A stretch of 41,108 bases of DNA from an uncultured Eubacterium sp. (GTDB taxonomy: Bacteria > Bacillota > Clostridia > Lachnospirales > Lachnospiraceae), in NCBI GenBank assembly GCA_947178105.1, contig CAMWXD010000035.1:1-41108 (forward strand). The letters run 5' to 3'. Every line of letters begins with the position of its first letter. The stretch's first letter is position 1. Both the position numbers and the translations under genes were made by a program. Shown piece by piece: positions 23,255 through 32,492 of this stretch. The notes under the pieces are model-generated. The model was given only the letters and a program-made list of their open reading frames with translations, made no database searches and was not told the DNA's origin.

Positions 23255-24715
23255 ATGACGATCGAACAAATTACAGAACAGTTGGAGTATGAGCTGCTTG
23301 CTGCTGGCATGGGCAAGGAAGTGACTGCGCTTGTTTACGATTCCAGGAAGCTTGAGCCGGGATGCATGTTTGTGTGCATCAGGGGCGCGAACTTTGACGG
23401 GCATGATTTTGCAGAGGAAGCGGCAAAAAAGCAGGCGGCAGCCATTGTTGTGCAGCAGGATGTACAAATCCCGCAGGGGCCTGCTGTGCTAAAGGTTGCC
23501 GATACAAGGCTGGCACTGGCGAAGCTGTCAGCGGCGTGGTTTTGCCATCCGGCGCGTGAACTAAAGACGATTGGCGTTACCGGGACAAAAGGCAAGACGA
23601 CGACGACTTATATGATCAAATCGATCCTGGAAAGCGCCGGGCATAAGGTTGGCATGATCGGCACGATAGAGACAGTGATCGGAGAAGAACATATTCCGGC
23701 AGCGAATACGACGCCGGAATCTTACCTTGTGCAGCAGTATTTCCGCAGGATGGTGGACGCAGGCTGTGATACGTGCGTGATGGAGGTGTCCTCCCAGGGG
23801 CTTAAGATGCACCGTGTCGGCGGTTTTGTATTTGACATCGGCATCTTTACCAATCTGGAGCCTGACCATATCGGGCCGAACGAACATGCTTCCTTTGAGG
23901 AATACCTTGCCTGCAAGGGAATGCTGTTTCGCCAGTGCAAAACAGGGATTATCAATATCGACGACGCACATGCGTACGAGGTAATCAAAGGGCATACATG
24001 CAGCATAGAAACATATGGCATATCAAAACAGGCGGATCTTTTGGCGCAGGATATCCGGCTTGTAAAAAGCCCTGGATGCCTTGGCGTAGCTTATCATGCG
24101 GGCGGGCTGTGCGAGATGGATGTCGAGGTAGACGTGCCGGGGACGTTCAGCGTCTACAATTCCCTGACCGCTGTTGCGGTATGCAGGCATTTTGGCATAC
24201 CGGAGGAAAATATGAAAAAAGCACTGAAAAAAGCCAGGGTAAAGGGGCGTATCGAGATGGTAAAGGTGTCGGATGACTTTACGCTTATGATTGATTATGC
24301 CCATAATGCAATGAGCCTTAAGAGCCTTTTGACGACTCTTCGGGAGTATGAGCCGGGACGGCTTGTCTGCCTGTTTGGATGCGGCGGCAACCGCAGCAGG
24401 CTGCGCCGCTATGAGATGGGGGAGGTGTCCGGCAACCTTGCCGACCTTACGATTATTACGTCAGATAATCCAAGGTATGAAAAGCCGCAGGCGATTATCG
24501 ACGATATTAAACAGGGAATTGCAAAGACAAACGGGGAATATGTCGAAATCATTGACCGGAAAGAAGCGATCCGGTATGCGATTACACATGGCAGGCAAGG
24601 GGACGTGATTGTGCTGGCAGGCAAAGGGCATGAGGATTACCAGGAGATCGAGGGAAAAAAATACCCGATGGATGAGCGGGAGCTGATCGCGGATATACTG
24701 GCGGAGCTTAGTTAA
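23255..24715 (+). CDS. murE: UDP-MurNAc-tripeptide ligase
   Basis: 486 residues. It adds the third amino acid to UDP-MurNAc-L-Ala-D-Glu in the cytoplasm. Mur-ligase features: YDSRKLEPGCMFVCI (UMAG-binding), P-loop GVTGTKGKTTTTYM (about residue 106), NTTPES, EVSSQGL, the lysine that is carbamylated in ACKGMLF, and DYAHNAMSLKSLL. The specificity motif is DNPR (about residue 403), which in the family marks meso-diaminopimelate addition, so the wall is probably DAP-type. ATG 23255 is preferred to ATG 23243 because GGAG precedes it by about six bases. Its stop abuts the priA start. Confidence 0.94.
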   Translation: MTIEQITEQLEYELLAAGMGKEVTALVYDSRKLEPGCMFVCIRGANFDGHDFAEEAAKKQAAAIVVQQDVQIPQGPAVLKVADTRLALAKLSAAWFCHPARELKTIGVTGTKGKTTTTYMIKSILESAGHKVGMIGTIETVIGEEHIPAANTTPESYLVQQYFRRMVDAGCDTCVMEVSSQGLKMHRVGGFVFDIGIFTNLEPDHIGPNEHASFEEYLACKGMLFRQCKTGIINIDDAHAYEVIKGHTCSIETYGISKQADLLAQDIRLVKSPGCLGVAYHAGGLCEMDVEVDVPGTFSVYNSLTAVAVCRHFGIPEENMKKALKKARVKGRIEMVKVSDDFTLMIDYAHNAMSLKSLLTTLREYEPGRLVCLFGCGGNRSRLRRYEMGEVSGNLADLTIITSDNPRYEKPQAIIDDIKQGIAKTNGEYVEIIDRKEAIRYAITHGRQGDVIVLAGKGHEDYQEIEGKKYPMDERELIADILAELS

Positions 24716-26959
24716 ATGTTGTATGCAAATATAATTGTAGATATTTCACATGAAAAACTGGATAAGACGTTCCAGTATCTTGTGCCGGAGCAGCTTGAGG
24801 GCGAGCTGGCGGAGGGGATGCGCGTCGCCGTGCCGTTTGGCAGCCGCAGGATCACCGGGTATGTCGTCGCGCTGACCGATACGCCGGAATATGACGTCGC
24901 AAAGCTAAAGCCGATCCTTTCGATCGAAAAAGGGGCGGTCGCCATCGAGTCGGAGCTGATCGCCCTTGCCGCATGGATGCATAAAAACTGCGGCGGTACG
25001 ATGAACCAGGCGTTAAAAACCGTGCTGCCGGTAAAGCGCAGGGAGCGCCAGAAGGAAAAAAAGCAGGTTGTGCTGCGCGCCGCGCAAAACGAAGCGCAGA
25101 GCCTGTATGCAGAATGTGTGCGCAAGCATCGTTCGGCGCAGGCAAAGCTGCTGGCGCAGTTGCTGGAATGTTCCCCGCAGCCGTTTTTGCACCTGACAAA
25201 GGATCTTGGCATTTCTTCCGCAGTGATCCGCAACCTGGAGGAAAAAGGCATTGTTGCGATAGAGCGGGAGTTGTATTACCGTAACCCGGTATCCCGGATT
25301 TCTGAGCAAGGCTATGAGATCCAGCTCAATGAAATCCAAAAAAACGTCGTGCGTGAAGTGACGGCGGAGTTTGACGCAGGCAGGCAGCATACGTATCTGC
25401 TCCATGGAGTGACCGGCAGCGGCAAGACGGAGGTCTATATGGAGCTGATTGCGCACGCGGCTGCAAAGGGGATGCAGTGCATTATGCTGATCCCTGAGAT
25501 CGCGCTGACGTTTCAGACAGTGCGCCGTTTTTACGAGCGGTTCGGCGACCGGGTGTCGATCCTGCATTCCAGGCTGTCGCCGGGAGAGCGGTCAGACCAG
25601 TTGGAACGGGCGAAAAACGGCGAGATTGATATTATGATCGGGCCAAGGTCTGCGCTGTTCACACCGTTTTCAAAACTGGGGTTTATTATGATTGATGAGG
25701 AGCATGAAAGCAGCTACAAGAGCGAGACGGTGCCAAAATACCATGCAAGGGACGCCGCGATTGCAAGGGCAAGGCTGGCAGGCGCAAGCGTTGTGCTTGG
25801 GTCTGCAACGCCTTCCGTGGACAGCTATTATCGTGCCGCAACTGGGGAGTACCGCCTGCTTTCGATGCAGCAGCGGGCACAGGCAGCGGCGCTTGCAGAC
25901 TGTGAGGTCGTAGACCTACGCGCAGAGCTTCGGGCAGGCAACCGGTCGATTTTAAGCCTGAGGCTGCAAGAGCTGATCGAAGACCGCCTGGCAAAAAAGC
26001 AGCAGGTCATGCTGTTTTTAAACCGCAGGGGCATGGCAGGGTTTGTCTCCTGCCGCGCCTGCGGCAGTGTGCTGCAATGCCCCCATTGCGATGTATCGTT
26101 AAGCCAGCATAAAAACGGCAGGCTTGTCTGCCATTACTGCGGGTATGAGACGCAGATGGTGACGCAGTGCCCTTCGTGCGGTTCGCGCTTTATCGGGGGA
26201 TTTAAGGCTGGCACGCAAAAGATCCAGGAAGTTACGGCGCAGCGGTTTCCCGGCGCACGTATTCTGCGTATGGATTATGATACGACGCGTTCCAAGGATT
26301 CTTATGAAAAAATCTTGTCGGCATTTGCCAGGCATGAGGCGGATATCCTGGTCGGGACGCAGATGATCGTCAAAGGGCATGATTTTCCAAATGTCACGCT
26401 GGTCGGGGTGCTTGCGGCAGACCTGTCTTTAAATATCAGCGACTACCGCGCTTCGGAGCGGACGTTCCAGCTTGTGACGCAGGCTGCGGGGCGAGCCGGG
26501 CGCGGGCAGGAGCCCGGGCGAGCCGTAATACAGACTTACCAGCCAGACCATTTTAGTATCCGGGCGGCAAAGGAACAGGACTACCTGGCGTTTTACGAAG
26601 AAGAAGCCTTATACCGCAGGCTGATGCAGTATCCGCCTGTCTGGAATATGCTGCATATCGCTGCGGCGTCTGCACGCCAGGAAGATGCCGCTTCCTGTAT
26701 GGAGCAGGTCGCGGCATGGATACAGGGAGAGCTTCAAAAGCCCGGTGCGGACGGCGTCTGGAAACAGCTAAAGGTCATCGGCCCGGCTGACCCGCCCGTT
26801 GCGAAGGTCAATGATATTTACAGGCGGGTGCTGTATATGAAGCATCCGCAGATGCAGATTTTGGTAAAAGTGAAAGATTTTTTGGAAAAACGGCTGCGAG
26901 ATTTGACAGAATCAAAAAAAGTCAGCGTACAGTTTGACTTTAACCCGATGAACGGTTAA
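24716..26959 (+). CDS. priA: Primosomal protein N' (replication restart helicase)
   Basis: 747 residues. A 3'-5' DNA helicase that reloads the replisome at stalled forks. The N-terminal DNA-binding domain begins YANIIVDISHEKLDKTFQYL. Helicase motifs: GVTGSGKTEVYM (about 231), MIDEEHESSYK (about 325), GSATPSVDSY, and TQMIVKGHDFPNVTLVGVLAAD in parts. Eight zinc ligands lie between: CRACGSVLQCPHC and CHYCGYETQMVTQCPSC. The start codon follows the murE stop with no gap, so it is translationally coupled. Confidence 0.97.
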   Translation: MLYANIIVDISHEKLDKTFQYLVPEQLEGELAEGMRVAVPFGSRRITGYVVALTDTPEYDVAKLKPILSIEKGAVAIESELIALAAWMHKNCGGTMNQALKTVLPVKRRERQKEKKQVVLRAAQNEAQSLYAECVRKHRSAQAKLLAQLLECSPQPFLHLTKDLGISSAVIRNLEEKGIVAIERELYYRNPVSRISEQGYEIQLNEIQKNVVREVTAEFDAGRQHTYLLHGVTGSGKTEVYMELIAHAAAKGMQCIMLIPEIALTFQTVRRFYERFGDRVSILHSRLSPGERSDQLERAKNGEIDIMIGPRSALFTPFSKLGFIMIDEEHESSYKSETVPKYHARDAAIARARLAGASVVLGSATPSVDSYYRAATGEYRLLSMQQRAQAAALADCEVVDLRAELRAGNRSILSLRLQELIEDRLAKKQQVMLFLNRRGMAGFVSCRACGSVLQCPHCDVSLSQHKNGRLVCHYCGYETQMVTQCPSCGSRFIGGFKAGTQKIQEVTAQRFPGARILRMDYDTTRSKDSYEKILSAFARHEADILVGTQMIVKGHDFPNVTLVGVLAADLSLNISDYRASERTFQLVTQAAGRAGRGQEPGRAVIQTYQPDHFSIRAAKEQDYLAFYEEEALYRRLMQYPPVWNMLHIAAASARQEDAASCMEQVAAWIQGELQKPGADGVWKQLKVIGPADPPVAKVNDIYRRVLYMKHPQMQILVKVKDFLEKRLRDLTESKKVSVQFDFNPMNG

Positions 26960-27002
26960 TATAAGAAGGAATACGAAAATTTTGAGGAGGAACCGACAGA
27001 AA

Positions 27003-27473
27003 ATGGCAATCAGACAGATCCGGGTGGCGGGAGACCCGATATTGAACAAGGTATGTAAGCAGGTAAAAGAAATGACGCCGAATATGCAGACACTGATCGA
27101 GGATATGCTTGATACGATGTATGAGGCAAACGGCGTAGGGCTGGCAGCGCCGCAGGTAGGCGTTTTAAGGAGGATCGCGGTCATCGATATCGGCGATGGG
27201 CCGATTGTGCTGGTCAACCCGCAGATCCTGGAAGAGGAAGGCGAGCAGACCGGGGACGAGGCATGTTTGAGCCTTCCGGGAAAAGCAGGAGAGGTAAAGC
27301 GCCCGAACCGTGTCGTCGTACAGGCGTTTGACAAAGATATGACAGAGTATGAGATTGAAGGCGAAGAGCTGTTAGCGCGCGCTCTCTGCCATGAGATCGA
27401 GCATCTGGACGGACATATGTATATGGAGCATGTGATCGGAGATATCCACGATGCCGTGATGGATGATGAATAG
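27003..27473 (+). CDS. def: Peptide deformylase
   Basis: 156 residues. A metalloenzyme that removes the formyl group from new proteins. The three motifs are present: GVGLAAPQVG, EACLSLP (usual EGCLS with Gly to Ala) and HEIEHLDG (usual HEIDHL). The metal ligands Cys and two His are all kept, so activity is expected. ATG 27003 has GAGGAGG about 12 bases upstream; a TTG at 26982 in frame precedes this site and is rejected. fmt follows, so the formylation and deformylation enzymes form the classical pair. Confidence 0.95.
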   Translation: MAIRQIRVAGDPILNKVCKQVKEMTPNMQTLIEDMLDTMYEANGVGLAAPQVGVLRRIAVIDIGDGPIVLVNPQILEEEGEQTGDEACLSLPGKAGEVKRPNRVVVQAFDKDMTEYEIEGEELLARALCHEIEHLDGHMYMEHVIGDIHDAVMDDE

Positions 27474-27542
27474 TGGGCGGCAGGGCATAAAAAATACAGG
27501 AAATACAAAGTATATATAGTGGGAAGGTGCAGGTGAAATGGG

Positions 27543-28478
27543 ATGAAAATGATATTTATGGGGACGCCGGATTTTGCGGTGCCGATATTAAAAGCGCTTG
27601 TCCAGGCAGGGCATGAGGTGGTGCTGGCAGTTACCCAGCCGGATAAGCCAAAGGGCAGGGGAAAGGCGGTGCAGTTTTCCGCGGTAAAGACAGCCGCGAT
27701 GGAGCAAGGCATTGCGCTGTACCAGCCAAAGCGGATCAAAGAGCCGGAATGTGTCGCGCATCTTGGCACATATGATGCAGAGCTGTTTGTCGTGGCTGCG
27801 TTTGGGCAGATTCTTTCCAAAGAAATACTGGAAATGCCAAAATACGGCTGTATCAATGTCCATGCGTCCCTGCTTCCAAAATACCGGGGCGCTTCGCCGA
27901 TCCAGTGGGCGGTCATAAACGGGGAGCAGGTGACGGGAGTGACGATCCAGCAGATGGACATTGGCGTTGATACCGGAGAGATCCTGGAAAAGCTGGAAGT
28001 CCCATTGGCACCGGATGAAACCGGGGGCAGCTTATTCGAAAAACTGGCGCAGGCAGGCGCGAAGCTGTGCGTGCAGACGGTCGAGCGCATACAGGACGGC
28101 ACAGTTACGCGTACGAAGCAGGATGATGCACGTTCTACCAGGGTCGGCATGATAAAAAAGGAAATGGGCAACATTGACTGGACATTGCCGGCCGAACGTA
28201 TTGAACGGCTGGTTCGCGGGCTGGATCCGTGGCCGAGCGCCTACACGTTCCTGGACGGAAAGACATTTAAGATCTGGAAGGCAAAGGTGCTTGCAGGCGG
28301 GGACAGCACGCAGGCAGGAAAGGTCATAAAGGCGGACAAACAGCACCTTGTCATACAGACAGGAGACGGGCAGCTTTCACTGCTGGAGGTACAGTTGGAA
28401 GGCAAAAAGCGGATGCAGGCGGATGCGTTTCTGCGCGGGTATCCGCTGGAGGCAGGAAAGAGCCTGTTACAACAGTAA
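27543..28478 (+). CDS. fmt: Methionyl-tRNA formyltransferase
   Basis: 311 residues. It formylates initiator Met-tRNA with 10-formyl-tetrahydrofolate. The N-terminal formyltransferase fold has MKMIFMGTPDFAVPILKAL, the catalytic Asn/His region INVHASLLPKYRGASPIQWA and the aspartate in TGVTIQQMDIGVDTG. The C-terminal OB-like domain starts near WKAKVLAGG. ATG 27543 has AGGTG seven bases upstream. Length is normal. Confidence 0.97.
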   Translation: MKMIFMGTPDFAVPILKALVQAGHEVVLAVTQPDKPKGRGKAVQFSAVKTAAMEQGIALYQPKRIKEPECVAHLGTYDAELFVVAAFGQILSKEILEMPKYGCINVHASLLPKYRGASPIQWAVINGEQVTGVTIQQMDIGVDTGEILEKLEVPLAPDETGGSLFEKLAQAGAKLCVQTVERIQDGTVTRTKQDDARSTRVGMIKKEMGNIDWTLPAERIERLVRGLDPWPSAYTFLDGKTFKIWKAKVLAGGDSTQAGKVIKADKQHLVIQTGDGQLSLLEVQLEGKKRMQADAFLRGYPLEAGKSLLQQ

Positions 28479-28534
28479 GAAAGCCAGTCATATGACAAGC
28501 ATACAGTTCTTTAGAAAAATAAGGAGGGATAGAT

Positions 28535-29248
28535 ATGCCGTTTGGATATCGGTATGGGTACTATTTTGACCCTACGTATATACTCGTTTTAGCCGGGGCG
28601 CTGATTTCGATTGTTGCTTCCATGCGGGTAAAAACGACGTTCAACAAATATGCCAAAGTGCGCAGCAGGACAAATATGACCGGCGCACAGGCAGCGCAGC
28701 GCGTATTAAACAGCGCGGGCATTTACGATGTCAGGATCCAGCATGTGGCAGGGAACCTGACAGACCATTACAATCCGAAAAACAAGACGCTGAACCTTTC
28801 GGATGCAGTGTACGGCTCTACTTCGGTAGCCGCTGTCGGCGTCGCGGCACATGAATGCGGACATGCGATCCAGCATCAGCAGGGCTATTCGCCGCTCAAT
28901 ATCCGAAGCGCCCTTGTGCCGGTGGCAAATTTTGGGTCTGCGGCTGCGTGGCCGCTGATTATCCTTGGGGTGGTGTTGGGCGGCGCAGGCAGTATGGCAT
29001 GTAAGATCGGCATTGTACTTTTTTCAGCCGCCGTACTGTTCCAGATCGTTACGCTTCCGGTAGAGTTTAACGCTTCTGCCCGCGCAGTGCGTATTCTGGG
29101 CGATACCGGCATTTTAAGCGAACAGGAGCTTCCTTATACGAAAAAAGTATTAAAAGCCGCGGCGCTTACGTATGTTGCGGCGGCAGCGGCGGCTATTTTG
29201 CAACTGCTGCGCCTGCTGCTGTTATTTGGCGGAAGAGACAATGATTAA
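28535..29248 (+). CDS. Membrane zinc metallopeptidase (YugP-type)
   Basis: 237 residues, Zn_peptidase_2 family. A membrane-anchored gluzincin-like protease with the HECGHAIQHQ active site (HExxH) between hydrophobic helices: helix 1 about residues 12-32, then two near 135-180 and one at the C-terminus (AALTYVAAAAAAILQLLRLL). Substrates are unknown. It is a regular neighbour of fmt and rsmB in Clostridia. ATG 28535 has AAGGAGGG. Confidence 0.88.
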   Translation: MPFGYRYGYYFDPTYILVLAGALISIVASMRVKTTFNKYAKVRSRTNMTGAQAAQRVLNSAGIYDVRIQHVAGNLTDHYNPKNKTLNLSDAVYGSTSVAAVGVAAHECGHAIQHQQGYSPLNIRSALVPVANFGSAAAWPLIILGVVLGGAGSMACKIGIVLFSAAVLFQIVTLPVEFNASARAVRILGDTGILSEQELPYTKKVLKAAALTYVAAAAAAILQLLRLLLLFGGRDND

Positions 29249-29278
29249 AGCATAGGTTGGCAGATGTTGGAGGGAAAG

Positions 29279-31732
29279 ATGGCGGATACGGCACGCACCA
29301 GGGAGCTGGTGCTCGATATTTTACAAAACATTACAAAACAGGGCGAATACAGCCATATCGCTGTTGCGGGCGTGCTCGGCAAATACCAGTACCTGGATAA
29401 AAAAGACCGTGCGTTCATCACGCGTATCGTGGAAGGCACGCTGGAAAACCGGATACAGATTGACGATATTATTGGACGGTTTTCCAGCGTGCCAGTCCAT
29501 AAAATGAAGCCGGTAATCCTGTGCATTTTGCGGATGGGCGTGTATCAGATCCGGTTTATGGATGCGGTGCCGGACGCCGCCGCCTGCAACGAGTCTGTAC
29601 GGCTGGCAAAGAAAAAAGGCTTCCGCAGCCTGAGCGGCTTTGTCAACGGCGTGCTGCGCCAGATCAGCCGCAATAAAATGCAGATCAGCCAGGCTTATCA
29701 AAGCAGGCAGGCTTACCAGGCTTATCAGGACAGCCAGGCAGGCGCAGATAGCCGCAAGCAGCGGGACAGCCAGGCAGGCGCAGGCTCCGTGCAGGAGCTG
29801 GTGCGGTATTTGTCTGTCCGTTATTCGATCCCGGAGTGGATGATACAGATGTGGAAGGAGGAGCTTTGCCTGGACTGGGAGCGGCATGAGGATGTGCAGT
29901 CTATGGAGCGGCTGCTGGAAGCCTTTTTAACGCCTGCGCCTGTGACGGTTCGGGTAAACACCGGCGTTTGTACGAAAGAGGAGCTGATAAAGAGGCTGGA
30001 AGCGGAAGGGGTTGCGGCGCAGTGCTGCAAGGAGGTTCCGCAAGCTTTGCGCATTACGGGGTATGACCATATCGGGGCGCTTTCCAGCTTTCAGGAAGGG
30101 CTGTTTTACGTACAGGACTTAAGCTCTATGCTTGCCGCGCAGGCTGCGGATCCAAAGGAAGGCGATTTTGTGCTGGATGTCTGCGCGGCGCCTGGCGGCA
30201 AAGCGATACATACTGCACTTTTGCTGCACGGCACCGGCAATGTGCTCGCACGGGACGTAACAGAGCATAAGGTAAGCCTGCTTTTGGAAAATATCAGGCG
30301 CTGTGGAATTTCAAATATGCAGGCACAGGTATGGGATGCAAGAGTACCGGATCCTTCGCTTGCAGGAAAAGCAGATATCGTCATTGCAGACGTGCCGTGC
30401 TCCGGCCTTGGCGTTATGCGCAGAAAAAAAGATATCCGGTACAATATGACGCCAGAGAAAATCAAGGAACTGGTTTTGCTGCAGCAGGAGATCCTGTCTG
30501 TCGTGCAGCAGTATGTAAAGCCTGGCGGCAGGCTTATTTACAGCACTTGCACGATCAGCAGGCAGGAAAACGAAGGAAATGCGCAGTGGTTTGCCAAAAA
30601 CCATACGGATTTTCAACTGCTGGCAGACAGGCAGATCCTGCCGCAGGCAGAAGGAGGCGACGGGTTTTATATCGCGGAATTTAAAAAGGCGCCGGACATC
30701 CGTTCTATGACACATCAGCAGCTTTCTGCATTTTTGGATTCCCTTGGTGAAAAACCATATCGTGAAAAGCAGGTCTTTTCCTGGCTGCATCAAAAATGCG
30801 CCGCTGATTTTGACGAGATGACAGACCTTTCCAGGGAGCTGCGCGATAAACTGAAACAGACGGCGCGCCTTACGGTATTGAAAACGGCGGAAATGCAGGA
30901 ATCCAGGCAGGACGGCACAAGGAAGTACCTGTTTGCGCTGCCGGATGGAAACATGGTTGAAAGCGTGCTGATGAGGTACAGGCATGGAAATGCCGTTTGC
31001 ATTTCTTCCCAGGCAGGCTGCCGCATGGCGTGCAGGTTCTGCGCTTCGGCAATCGGCGGGCTTGTACGGAACTTAGAGCCTTCGGAGATGCTTGAGCAGG
31101 TGTACCGCATCCATATGGATATCGGCGAAAGGATCTCAAATGTAGTCGTCATGGGTACCGGCGAGCCTTTGGATAATTATGAAAACCTGCTGCGGTTTAT
31201 TGAGCTGCTGTCTGCAAAGGACGGTATGCAAATCAGCCAGCGCAGCCTGACAGTCTCTACATGCGGCATTGTGCCAAAGATCTATGCGCTTGCAGAGAAA
31301 AAGCTTCAAATTACGCTGGCGCTGTCGCTACATGCGCCGACGCAGGAAAAAAGGCTGTCGCTGATGCCGGTTGCAGCACAGTATGAGCTTTCAGAAGTCA
31401 TAAAGGCATGTGATCGTTATTTTAAAAAGACGGGCAGGCGGATGACGTATGAATACAGCCTGATGCACGACGTGAACGATACCCCGGAGGATGCAGCGCA
31501 GCTAAGCAGGCTCCTGGCAGGGAAAAACTGCCATGTAAACCTGATCCCCGTCAATCCTGTCAGGGAGCGGCATTTTGTACAGCCAGACGAAAATACGACG
31601 CTGGCTTTTAAAAATAAACTTGAAAAAAATAAAATAAATGTTACTATAAGAAGAGAGCTGGGCCGCGATATCGACGGCGCATGTGGGCAATTACGAAAGA
31701 AGTATCAGGCGAAACAGGCGGAAACTGTGTGA
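29279..31732 (+). CDS. rsmB-rlmN: RsmB-RlmN fusion: 16S rRNA m5C and 23S rRNA/tRNA m2A methyltransferase
   Basis: One 817-residue ORF joins two normally separate enzymes. Residues 1-470 are RsmB: NusB-like RNA-binding domain (TRELVLDILQNI; DRAFITRIVEGTLENR), then a methyltransferase with DVCAAPGGKA, IADVPCSGLGVMRRKKDIRY in parts, and catalytic YSTCTI. The usual RsmB end GDGFYIAEFKK runs straight into the RlmN start (DIRSMTHQQLSAFLDSLGEK, from about 471). Residues 471-817 are a full RlmN: the radical-SAM cluster CRMACRFC, MGTGEPLDNY, SLHAP, and the C-terminal RRELGRDIDGACGQL with the resolving Cys. ATG 29279 follows GGAGGG; ATG 30707 inside could restart translation but has no clear ribosome site. 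A low-complexity insert sits at about 136-170. Confidence 0.9.
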   Translation: MADTARTRELVLDILQNITKQGEYSHIAVAGVLGKYQYLDKKDRAFITRIVEGTLENRIQIDDIIGRFSSVPVHKMKPVILCILRMGVYQIRFMDAVPDAAACNESVRLAKKKGFRSLSGFVNGVLRQISRNKMQISQAYQSRQAYQAYQDSQAGADSRKQRDSQAGAGSVQELVRYLSVRYSIPEWMIQMWKEELCLDWERHEDVQSMERLLEAFLTPAPVTVRVNTGVCTKEELIKRLEAEGVAAQCCKEVPQALRITGYDHIGALSSFQEGLFYVQDLSSMLAAQAADPKEGDFVLDVCAAPGGKAIHTALLLHGTGNVLARDVTEHKVSLLLENIRRCGISNMQAQVWDARVPDPSLAGKADIVIADVPCSGLGVMRRKKDIRYNMTPEKIKELVLLQQEILSVVQQYVKPGGRLIYSTCTISRQENEGNAQWFAKNHTDFQLLADRQILPQAEGGDGFYIAEFKKAPDIRSMTHQQLSAFLDSLGEKPYREKQVFSWLHQKCAADFDEMTDLSRELRDKLKQTARLTVLKTAEMQESRQDGTRKYLFALPDGNMVESVLMRYRHGNAVCISSQAGCRMACRFCASAIGGLVRNLEPSEMLEQVYRIHMDIGERISNVVVMGTGEPLDNYENLLRFIELLSAKDGMQISQRSLTVSTCGIVPKIYALAEKKLQITLALSLHAPTQEKRLSLMPVAAQYELSEVIKACDRYFKKTGRRMTYEYSLMHDVNDTPEDAAQLSRLLAGKNCHVNLIPVNPVRERHFVQPDENTTLAFKNKLEKNKINVTIRRELGRDIDGACGQLRKKYQAKQAETV
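29686..29790 (+). repeat. Low-complexity repeats in the RsmB linker
   Basis: Imperfect direct repeats of CAGGCTTA(T/C)CA and of GACAGCCAGGCAGGCGCAG encode QAYQ and DSQAGA units between the NusB-like domain and the methyltransferase domain. Confidence 0.8.
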
Positions 31733-31748
31733 AAGGCAGGCGAGTGAG

Positions 31749-32492
31749 ATGAAGGCATTTTCCATAACAGATGTAGGAAGACGTCGCGAAATGAATCAGG
31801 ATTATATTTATGCGTCCGAGACTCCGGTTGGAAATCTTCCGAATCTTTTTATCGTTGCAGACGGGATGGGCGGTCATAATGCAGGGGATTTTGCTTCCCG
31901 GTATACGGTGGAGCATGTGGTAAAGGCAGTTGCAGACAGCGGCTTGTCCGGGCCGATTTCTCTGCTTGGGACAGCGCTTCGCCAGGCAAATGCAGGGCTT
32001 TTGGCACTGGCAGCCGAAAACCCGCAGCTTCATGGAATGGGGACTACATTTGTAGCTGCAACGATCACAAAAGACTGCCTGTATGTCGCAAATGTAGGGG
32101 ACAGCCGGCTGTATAAGATCAACCAGGATATTATACAGGTCACGAGAGACCATTCGCTCGTACAGGAGATGGTGCGTATGGGTGAGATGAACCAGGTTCA
32201 GGCAAGGTTCCATCCGGATAAAAATATTATTACGAGGGCAGTAGGCGCGTTAAAAGACATCGAGGCAGATTTTTTTGAGGTGAACGTAACGCCGGGCGAC
32301 CGGATTTTACTATGCTCCGACGGGCTGACCAATATGCTGGAAGATGGAGAGATCCTTCAGATCCTGGCAAGCCAGCCTGGTCTTATGCGGGGCGCCAGGC
32401 AGCTTGTGGAGGCAGCCAATCAAAACGGCGGGAAAGATAATATCTCAGTGATTATCATAGACCCGTTTGCTGATGAGGTGAAAGAATGTTAG
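31749..32492 (+). CDS. stp: PP2C-family protein phosphatase
   Basis: 247 residues. The Mn/Mg-dependent Ser/Thr phosphatase that opposes PrkC. PPM motifs in order: ITDVGRRREMNQDY, VADGMGGHNAGDFAS, ANVGDSRLYKI, TRDHSLVQEMVRMGE, LLCSDGLTNML and GGKDNISVIII; all metal-binding aspartates are present. ATG 31749 follows GAGTGAG. Its last bases overlap the prkC start (ATGTTAG), so expression of phosphatase and kinase is coupled. Confidence 0.96.
   Translation: MKAFSITDVGRRREMNQDYIYASETPVGNLPNLFIVADGMGGHNAGDFASRYTVEHVVKAVADSGLSGPISLLGTALRQANAGLLALAAENPQLHGMGTTFVAATITKDCLYVANVGDSRLYKINQDIIQVTRDHSLVQEMVRMGEMNQVQARFHPDKNIITRAVGALKDIEADFFEVNVTPGDRILLCSDGLTNMLEDGEILQILASQPGLMRGARQLVEAANQNGGKDNISVIIIDPFADEVKEC

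Noticed and set aside
27003..27473. Def with Ala in EACLS and Glu in HEIEH as an inactive enzyme
   Set aside because: All metal ligands and the catalytic Glu remain, and these changes are plausible lineage variants.
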